Assembly (NCBI GenBank): GCA_023432655.1
Contig: JAEYUK010000339.1
Span: 1-19,590 of the forward strand
Origin: Pseudomonadota bacterium
GTDB lineage: Bacteria > Bdellovibrionota > Bacteriovoracia > Bacteriovoracales > Bacteriovoracaceae
Length of the DNA stretch: 19,590 nucleotides
Reading direction: 5' to 3'
Shown: positions 14,272 to 19,590 of the stretch, piece by piece
Position numbering within the stretch: the stretch's first letter is position 1
Layout of the letters: every line of letters begins with the position of its first letter
Translations under genes and position numbers: made by a program
Notes under the pieces: model-generated
Database searches by the model: none
Told to the model about the DNA's origin: nothing
What the model saw: the letters and a program-made list of their open reading frames with translations, nothing else

Positions 14272-14295
14272 TTTTCTGCCCATTTTAACAGAAAA
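14272..14295. repeat. Inverted repeat TTTTCTG / CAGAAAA between divergent genes
   Basis: Perfect 7-base arms (14272-14278 and 14289-14295) with a 10-base centre, lying between engB (minus) and the sigma-54 activator gene (plus). Possible operator for one or both. A/T-rich repeats of this length also arise by chance, so confidence is low. Confidence 0.3.
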
Positions 14296-14329
14296 AGGGG
14301 GGAGCGTCTTTATTTTAAAAGGAGTCTTC

Positions 14330-15601
14330 ATGTTTCAACGTAAGTTAATGGAAAAACAAATCGCTGTGAGTGGATTACGTATTGGAGATAGTTGCAGCAT
14401 ATTTCCCATAACTGGTCATAAAAAAGCATTTACCCTGAATAGGAACTGCATTGATCTGATCTCCCACCACTATCGACCGGATAATTTATCCCAAAGTTAT
14501 GTGGAGCTACCTAAGAGCGAAATAAATCCTTTTCATTATCGGCTTGAGCTTGACCAGGGTACTCACGATGGTCGTTTTGTTTTAAAAACAATAAAGGGAA
14601 ATGCCTTCTGGATAAACGGCCTTGCTGCCCGTGAAGCTTACATTGAAAGGCAAGATCGGTTGTACCTCGATGATAATAAGATTAATTTTGATGGGTTTGG
14701 ATTAAAAGAAATCATGGACCGGCAATTTGATCATCCTTTATTGCAAGAGAAGAATCTGATGGAATCAAATCTTAAAATTCTCATTCAGGGTGAAACTGGT
14801 ACTGGTAAAACTCATCTGGCCCGAAAAATTCACGAACAAAGCGGCCGGGCGGGGGCTTTTGTAGCAGTTAACCTTTCCTCCTTTAATCCCCAGCTGATTG
14901 AGTCAGAACTTTTTGGACATAGGAAAGGAGCTTTTACCGGGGCCATTCAGGAGAAGAATGGTGCCTTTAAAGCTGCAGAACATGGAACACTTTTTCTGGA
15001 TGAGATTGATTCTTTGCCAGGGGACCTTCAAACGAAACTTTTGACTTTTCTCGACAGTAATACTTTTAGAAGAGTGGGTGAAGTGCATGAGAATACCATA
15101 AATACGAGGCTCATTTTTTCCTCTGGAAAGCCTTTGGAACAACTGGTTATTCAAGGTGACTTCCGTCGTGATTTTTATTTTCGTCTTAAATCCGGTCACT
15201 CAATTGATTTAACTCCTCTGAGAAACAGTGTTGAGCGTATCCGCGAGGCCTGTCAGTATTTTGCTGTTAAAAATGGGGTTTCTCTTTCTCATCGAGTGAT
15301 GGAGTTTTATGAAACTCTGGCCTGGCCTGGTAATTTGAGACAACTTTTTGGACATTTGGAAAAAAAGAAGATCTTAACTAAAAGTACGAAGCTTGACTTC
15401 GACCGACTGGATGAAGAACTTCTCCTTCAAAGTTCAGATCTCATGAACATTGAGGAGACGAGTGGACTTCTACCTTTAAAGGAATTTAAAGAAGAGTATG
15501 TGAAAAAAGCTCTTTCCATGTGTGAAGGAAATGTTTCTCTTACGGCCAAAAGACTTCAGGTTTCACCCAAAACAGTTAAGGCCGTTTTGGATAAGGTTTA
15601 G
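14330..15601 (+). CDS. Sigma-54-dependent activator with N-terminal FHA-like domain
   Basis: 423-aa bacterial enhancer-binding protein. AAA+ domain: Walker A GETGTGKT (154-161), sigma-54 loop GAFTGA (200-205), Walker B LFLDE (221-225), arginine-finger region FRRDFYFRL (278-286), PGNLRQL (333-339). C-terminal Fis-type HTH (about 384-423, EGNVSLTAKRLQVSPKTVKA). The N-terminal 125 residues are no receiver or PAS: the stretch around NAFWINGLAAREAYIERQDR matches the end of an FHA fold (the usual G-T-xVNG pattern, degenerate), so input may be a phosphothreonine protein or protein contact. AAAAGGAG lies 5 bases before the ATG. It overlaps the FliL-like gene tail to tail by 4 bases. Targets unknown. 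Confidence 0.92.
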   Translation: MFQRKLMEKQIAVSGLRIGDSCSIFPITGHKKAFTLNRNCIDLISHHYRPDNLSQSYVELPKSEINPFHYRLELDQGTHDGRFVLKTIKGNAFWINGLAAREAYIERQDRLYLDDNKINFDGFGLKEIMDRQFDHPLLQEKNLMESNLKILIQGETGTGKTHLARKIHEQSGRAGAFVAVNLSSFNPQLIESELFGHRKGAFTGAIQEKNGAFKAAEHGTLFLDEIDSLPGDLQTKLLTFLDSNTFRRVGEVHENTINTRLIFSSGKPLEQLVIQGDFRRDFYFRLKSGHSIDLTPLRNSVERIREACQYFAVKNGVSLSHRVMEFYETLAWPGNLRQLFGHLEKKKILTKSTKLDFDRLDEELLLQSSDLMNIEETSGLLPLKEFKEEYVKKALSMCEGNVSLTAKRLQVSPKTVKAVLDKV

Positions 15602-16443
15602 TTAACCAGAATATAGGTGATTTGCACGTCTTGAACCTCTGCTTCTACCTTATGCTTTTTAAGATATCCGTTTAGTTCTAAAATGAGTTTCTGCCTGAGG
15701 ATTTCCTTCCCTTCAATTTCCAGAGGGAAGGAAGCTTCAATCGGTTCAATACCGTGGATCAGATGATCCCGTAATTGGAACTCTCTTTTATCAAGAAACA
15801 TCCGACCGAAGCGATTATTGACTGTCACAGTAAAATCGATGTCTACGGTTTTGAGATCATTTACTCCTCCAGCGTAGACATGGAGGCGGTAACTCGTAAA
15901 TGTTACCTGGCGTTTTGTTTCCTTATAGTATTCAGGACGATCATAGAGATTTTCCTCGGAACTTGCGGGAGTACGATCTATTTCTGGCTCCGGCGCAAGT
16001 AGCTTCACTCCAGTATGAGTGATTTGTACTGCGGCCAGAATCGAGGCGAAAGTAAGAGTTATGAGTGTTGCTGACTGGTTAAAGCTTAAGCCCTGAAAGA
16101 GGGAAGCCATCATTAAATAAGGCATCTTCAACTTGGAGATAAAGTTATTCCCGCGAGTTGCTTTCTGGCTTTGGTATTGCTCCCGTGCCCTCTGATAGGA
16201 GTTCTTGATTCCTTCCTTAATTTCTTGTATCGAGACGAGTCCTAAGACTTTCTCCATGAAAAATGTTTTCCAGGCTGGCAGTTTTTGAGGGATGCTTTTT
16301 ATGAAACGAATGAAGCTCTCTGGCAGAGAGGTCATTTTGCTGTAAATTTTTTTAACCGAAGCGGGCACAAACTTTAAGATCAGCTCAGTGAGCTTAATTA
16401 AAAGAAAGTTTATGGCGTTTTCAATTTTGGCCAAGAAGTTCAT
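15598..16443 (-). CDS. Single-pass membrane protein with FliL-like periplasmic domain
   Basis: 281 aa from the ATG at 16443. A TTG at 16461 would add six residues but has no ribosome binding site, while AAGAAG precedes the ATG. The first about 120 residues are cytoplasmic, rich in amphipathic helices and basic. One membrane segment follows (about 124-145), then a linker and a C-terminal domain whose end follows the FliL pattern: lrDhlIhgI, then EIEGKEILRQKLILELNGYL and VQDVQITYILVN. FliL tunes the flagellar stator. No other flagellar gene is here, and FliL-like proteins of non-flagellar motors exist in gliding or predatory bacteria, so partner and role are open. Confidence 0.65.
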   Translation of the reverse strand: MNFLAKIENAINFLLIKLTELILKFVPASVKKIYSKMTSLPESFIRFIKSIPQKLPAWKTFFMEKVLGLVSIQEIKEGIKNSYQRAREQYQSQKATRGNNFISKLKMPYLMMASLFQGLSFNQSATLITLTFASILAAVQITHTGVKLLAPEPEIDRTPASSEENLYDRPEYYKETKRQVTFTSYRLHVYAGGVNDLKTVDIDFTVTVNNRFGRMFLDKREFQLRDHLIHGIEPIEASFPLEIEGKEILRQKLILELNGYLKKHKVEAEVQDVQITYILVN

Positions 16444-16597
16444 CAGTCTTCTTTTCGGCAAAAGTAAAAGATATCTGAATTAAAAGCATTTTAGTCGGAC
16501 TCTGGGAAAAACCTTCCGCCCTCCCTGGGATAGCTAAACTCGCCGCCCTACCTAAACCGAAAAGCCCTTGGACGGTTATGGAGCAAAGGAAGGTTTT

Positions 16598-17233
16598 ATG
16601 TCACGTCAGTTATTTTTTATGTCCTTCATCCTCATTTTTCAAACAGGATGCAGTCAATTTCATACGAGTCGCTCGTTTCTCACTCAGATGGAACACGATG
16701 ACTCGCGCTTTTTTAATCCTCGTGAAGACTTTCCGGTGGTAGCAGGGGATACCGGCAGATATTGGAATACGGAAGAAGATTTTCGCGCCCGTACCCCAGC
16801 TTCAGAAGAAGAACTAACTGACGATTTGATGGGACAGACACTAAAACAGGAGTTGGCCCATCTTGAAGGTCTGCAGAGTGAAGAGAATCAAGAAGTCTAT
16901 TTTAAGCACCGGCATAAATTTCAAAATATTTCAGAAAAAATTTATTATCTGAAACTGCCTACGCATGAACGTCAGGATTATTTGATGGATCGAGGGTTTG
17001 TAGCTAGGCCGAAAAATGAGCTCTACACCCGACACGACAGGGCCCTGGCCATCCGTTCGCAGGACATCTTACTCGGAATGAAAAAGGACGAAGTCCTGGA
17101 ATCCTGGGGGAAACCTCAGCGGGTGGACGTGGCCGGAAATCCTCGTCATGAAAATGAAAGATGGCTTTACCAGATGAATGGGTCACCAAAATACATCTAC
17201 TTTGAGGCTGGTGAGGTCCAGGGCTGGGAATAA
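16598..17233 (+). CDS. Outer-membrane-type lipoprotein with BamE/SmpA-like C-terminal domain
   Basis: 211 aa from the ATG at 16598. The open frame starts at 16568, but AAGGAAGG just before 16598 and the lipoprotein signal (MSRQLFFMSFILIFQTGC, lipobox ending FQTGC, Cys18) fix the start. Residue +2 after Cys is Gln, not Asp, so outer-membrane sorting would be expected. The middle (about 30-130) is acidic and unrecognised. The C-terminal 55 residues follow the SmpA/OmlA/BamE pattern: LLGMKKDEVLESWGKPQRVD, then ERWLYQM and YIYFEAGEVQGWE. A BamE-like domain alone does not prove a role in outer-membrane protein assembly. The gap to the divergent FliL-like gene (16444-16597) contains nothing clear. 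Confidence 0.8.
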   Translation: MSRQLFFMSFILIFQTGCSQFHTSRSFLTQMEHDDSRFFNPREDFPVVAGDTGRYWNTEEDFRARTPASEEELTDDLMGQTLKQELAHLEGLQSEENQEVYFKHRHKFQNISEKIYYLKLPTHERQDYLMDRGFVARPKNELYTRHDRALAIRSQDILLGMKKDEVLESWGKPQRVDVAGNPRHENERWLYQMNGSPKYIYFEAGEVQGWE

Positions 17234-17265
17234 TAACGAGTTTTCAGCAGCTTAGCGAGGTCGAC

Positions 17266-17294
17266 TGAGAGGAAATTCGTGCATTTTCCTCTCA
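17266..17294 (+). promoter_or_regulatory. Stable hairpin just upstream of the accA ribosome binding site
   Basis: TGAGAGGAAA (17266-17275) and TTTCCTCTCA (17285-17294) form a perfect 10-bp stem with a 9-nt loop, ending 4 bases before the Shine-Dalgarno AAGGTAA and 13 bases before the accA ATG. It lacks a U tract, so it is not a good terminator of the lipoprotein gene. Likely roles: mRNA stability, protein binding site or attenuator. Confidence 0.55.
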
Positions 17295-17307
17295 ATCAAG
17301 GTAATTT

Positions 17308-18336
17308 ATGGCACTTCCTAGTCCTAAATTATCAACTAGAACCTCGAGGGTTTTGATGGATTTTACGTTAGATTTCGAACGGCCAGTGTCTGAGCTAGAA
17401 AATCAGATTCGAGAATTAAAACAGGCCTCAAATCAGAATATTGATATTTCCCATGAGATTGAAGCTTTAGAAGCCAAAGTAAATCACATGTTGGAAGAGA
17501 TTTATAAGAAGCTTTCTCCTTGGCAAAGAACTCAGCTTTCTCGCCACCCACTTCGTCCTCATGCCATTGATTACATCGAAAACATCGTGACTGATTTTCA
17601 TGAAGTTCATGGAGACAGAAGATTCTCTGATGATCCTTCGATGATTACTGGTTTCGGTTACATCGATGGAAAAAAAGTGGCCGTCATTGGCATTGAGAAG
17701 GGAAGAAAGACCCAGGAAAAAATCAAACGAAACTTCGGTATGGCCAATCCGGAAGGATATAGAAAGGCCCTACGTGTAATGCAGATGGCGTCTCAATTCG
17801 GAATCCCTGTGGTGACGTTCGTCGACACTCCGGGAGCCTATCCGGGAATTGGAGCAGAAGAACGTGGCCAGGCCCTGGCGATAGCGGAAAACCTTGAGGA
17901 GATGTTCAACATCAAAACCCCTATCATTTCCGTCGTAATTGGTGAGGGGGGCTCAGGCGGTGCCTTAGGTATTGCCATCGCTGATAAGGTTTTCATGATG
18001 GAGTACTCTGTTTACTCAGTCATTTCTCCAGAGTCTTGTGCTTCCATCCTTTGGTCGGATCCAAAGATGGCCGAAACTGCAGCGAACTCGCTCCAACTTT
18101 CACCAAACAAGGCCCTAGAACTTAAGGTGATTGATGACATCATTAAGGAACCAGCAGGCGGAGCTCATCGTTATCCGGAAATGACTTATAAGCTGGTTAA
18201 GAAATCAATCATTTCTAATTTGGATAATCTGGGGAAAGAAGATCCGGATCTCCTTATGCAGAAGCGTTTTGAAAAATTCCGTCAGATGGGAAATATCACT
18301 CTGACCATTGATAATTCTGATGAAGTAAAAGGTTAA
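17308..18336 (+). CDS. accA: Acetyl-CoA carboxylase carboxyltransferase, subunit alpha
   Basis: 342 aa, usual length about 315-330. With AccD it transfers the carboxyl group from biotin-BCCP to acetyl-CoA, the first committed step of fatty-acid synthesis. Hallmarks: LDFERPVSELENQIRELKQA near the start, GDRRFSDDPSMITG, KGRKTQEKIKRNFGMANPEG, FVDTPGAYPGIGAEERGQ, the oxyanion stretch VIGEGGSGGALGIAI, and YSVISPESCASILW. The first 16 residues (MALPSPKLSTRTSRVL) are an extra N-terminal tail; Met17 (MDFTLDFE) matches the usual start, but AAGGTAA favours 17308. First of accA-yicC-gmk, with accA and yicC two bases apart. accD is not in the window. Confidence 0.98.
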   Translation: MALPSPKLSTRTSRVLMDFTLDFERPVSELENQIRELKQASNQNIDISHEIEALEAKVNHMLEEIYKKLSPWQRTQLSRHPLRPHAIDYIENIVTDFHEVHGDRRFSDDPSMITGFGYIDGKKVAVIGIEKGRKTQEKIKRNFGMANPEGYRKALRVMQMASQFGIPVVTFVDTPGAYPGIGAEERGQALAIAENLEEMFNIKTPIISVVIGEGGSGGALGIAIADKVFMMEYSVYSVISPESCASILWSDPKMAETAANSLQLSPNKALELKVIDDIIKEPAGGAHRYPEMTYKLVKKSIISNLDNLGKEDPDLLMQKRFEKFRQMGNITLTIDNSDEVKG

Positions 18337-18338
18337 GA

Positions 18339-19214
18339 ATGAGCGTTTATTCAATGACAGGTTTTGGTAAAGGAGAAGCGGTCGGCACCAATTTCACGAT
18401 CACTACTGAAATTAAAACTGTGAATAATAGATTCAAAGATTTTAAATTCAGAATGAGCTCACTTTTTAATTCCATGGAGCTTGATCTCAGATCTAAGCTG
18501 GAACAGGAATTTCGTCGTGGCAGTTTCGATATCAGCGTAAGCTACAAAAAAAATGAAAAAGCTGCGACTGAATTCCAGGTTGATCCTCGAAAAGTGGAAG
18601 CTTATCTTAATTTGATGAAACCTGTTTTTGAAAAACCGCAAACGCCTTTTCATGTTAGTCCGACCGAGTTTTTGAGAAATGACTTTTATAAAGATGAAGA
18701 CGAACAAAAAGAGCAGGAGCTTGCGCCTCTTTTAAAGTCTTCCATGGAAGCGGCCATCAAGGCCTTAAGAGCTTCTCGTTCTCACGAAGGACAAAAACTT
18801 GTTGATAAACTCCTAGAGCATCTGAGTATTTATGAGAAGTCTCTCGGAGAAGTGGAAAAGCTCAAAGGTCTTTATCCTGAAATCATGAAGGATAAATTAA
18901 CCAGTAAGCTCAATGAAAAACTTAAAGACATCAAAATCGATGAATCCCGTTTCCTTCAGGAAGTGGTCTATTATCTGGAAAAACTGGAAATAGATGAGGA
19001 AATTAATCGGGCAAAGATCCATCTGGTGAAGCTGAAATCGGTTCTTCAGTCATCAGGTGAAATTGGCCGGCAAATTGATTTCCTACTGCAGGAGCTAGGT
19101 CGAGAGACAAATACCATGGGATCAAAATCTGCCCATTCAGAAATTTCCTCCCATGTGGTGGAGATGAAAGTACAATTAGAAAAGATACGCGAACAAGCGC
19201 TTAATTTGGAATAA
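18339..19214 (+). CDS. yicC: YicC-family endoribonuclease
   Basis: 291 aa, full length. Typical N-terminus SMTGFGKGEA (5-14) and EIKTVNNRFKDFKFR, a long helical middle, and the strongly conserved end GRETNTMGSKSAHSEISSHV followed by VEMKVQLEKIREQALNLE. YicC proteins are metal-dependent RNases acting on RNA decay and small-RNA turnover. It starts two bases after the accA stop and ends 3 bases before gmk. yicC next to gmk is a widespread pairing in Bacteria, so this run is probably one transcript. Confidence 0.96.
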   Translation: MSVYSMTGFGKGEAVGTNFTITTEIKTVNNRFKDFKFRMSSLFNSMELDLRSKLEQEFRRGSFDISVSYKKNEKAATEFQVDPRKVEAYLNLMKPVFEKPQTPFHVSPTEFLRNDFYKDEDEQKEQELAPLLKSSMEAAIKALRASRSHEGQKLVDKLLEHLSIYEKSLGEVEKLKGLYPEIMKDKLTSKLNEKLKDIKIDESRFLQEVVYYLEKLEIDEEINRAKIHLVKLKSVLQSSGEIGRQIDFLLQELGRETNTMGSKSAHSEISSHVVEMKVQLEKIREQALNLE

Positions 19215-19217
19215 ACG

Positions 19218-19590
19218 ATGTCAGGCAACATGATCGTTATATGTGCTCCGTCCGGTACGGGCAAATCAACATTATTAAATCGGTTGAAGACTGATATCCC
19301 TGATCTTGTCTGGTCTGTCTCATGTACAACTAGACCGATCCGAAATGGCGAGACTCACGGGAAAGATTATTACTTCATAAAACCCCAGACTTTCGAGCAG
19401 CAAATCGCTGACAACGAGTTCATCGAGTGGGCCCGCGTTCATTCGAACTATTATGGAACTTCTAAACGCTTTGTTAAAGAAGGTCTTGAGAAAGGGTGGA
19501 AGATGCTCTTTGATCTTGATGTTCAAGGTGCTGATGCCATGAAAGAAATCTATGGTGACGGTGCTCAGGTGATCTTCATTGAACCACCAT
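19218..19590 (+). CDS. gmk: Guanylate kinase, 5' part (runs off the window end)
   Basis: The first 124 codons are seen. P-loop APSGTGKSTLL (about 10-20), then SVSCTTRPIRNGETHGKDYY (the conserved TTRPxRxGExxGxDY GMP-binding motif), then FIEWARVHSNYYGTS and FDLDVQGA, all hallmarks of Gmk. It phosphorylates GMP to GDP using ATP. The ATG at 19218 follows the yicC stop by 3 bases, so the genes are translationally linked. The gene is cut only by the edge of the window. Confidence 0.97.
   Translation, partial: MSGNMIVICAPSGTGKSTLLNRLKTDIPDLVWSVSCTTRPIRNGETHGKDYYFIKPQTFEQQIADNEFIEWARVHSNYYGTSKRFVKEGLEKGWKMLFDLDVQGADAMKEIYGDGAQVIFIEPP

Noticed and set aside
14903..15199. Minus-strand open frame inside the sigma-54 activator
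   Set aside because: Shadow of the AAA+ domain coding sequence; no ribosome binding site and no family features.
1..19590. CRISPR array, insertion sequence, prophage or toxin-antitoxin pair
   Set aside because: No direct-repeat arrays, transposase or integrase motifs, or paired small genes were found in either strand.

Overview
The window (about 42% GC by eye, tightly packed, many ATGA stop/start overlaps) looks like chromosomal DNA of a Gram-negative bacterium. Evidence for an outer membrane is the lipoprotein signals, a BamE-like lipoprotein, a DevBCA/MacB-type exporter and a YceI protein. Gene style (FHA-linked sigma-54 activators, FliL-like single-pass proteins, membrane-tethered LuxR regulators, accA-yicC-gmk) best fits Bdellovibrionota, perhaps the Bacteriovorax/Peredibacter side. 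That placement is an inference from gene style and was not tested.

Layout. 1-2634 (minus): a three-gene exporter operon, adaptor lipoprotein > FtsX/MacB permease > ATPase, each pair overlapping by ATGA. 2686-3174 (plus): a divergent two-TM LuxR-type regulator that may be leaderless. 3253-4295 (plus): a small four-helix, four-histidine membrane protein resembling cytochrome b561, followed by a YceI-like periplasmic protein. 4409-6037 (plus): two same-frame ORFs that look like halves of one secreted zinc-peptidase-like protein, split by a TAA and lacking the catalytic HE, then a small membrane-anchored protein. 6125-8159 (plus): an acetoin reductase/butanediol dehydrogenase, a 61-aa charged protein and an MscS channel whose reading frame runs antisense through a complete tRNA-Leu(CAA) gene. 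Next come that tRNA (minus), its strong promoter, and a 5'-truncated FMN reductase remnant (8243-8620, minus).

8697-10256 (plus): a PAS histidine kinase interrupted at an A9 tract, coupled by ATGA to a guanine-deaminase-like enzyme. 10258-14246 (minus): engB, then a lipid cluster of PlsC-like acyltransferase, atypical NAD-dependent epimerase-like protein and cardiolipin synthase. 14330-15601 (plus): an FHA-like sigma-54 activator meeting a FliL-like membrane protein (15598-16443, minus) tail to tail. 16598-17233 (plus): a BamE-like lipoprotein. 17308-19590 (plus): the housekeeping run accA, yicC and the 5' part of gmk, with a stable hairpin just before the accA ribosome binding site.

Most of the window is core metabolism and envelope biology. 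The points worth a second look are the disrupted genes (peptidase-like pair, kinase at A9, FMN reductase remnant), the mscS/tRNA-Leu antisense overlap, and the b561/YceI pair. No insertion sequence, phage, CRISPR array or defence system was seen. No gene-free stretch exceeds about 160 bases.
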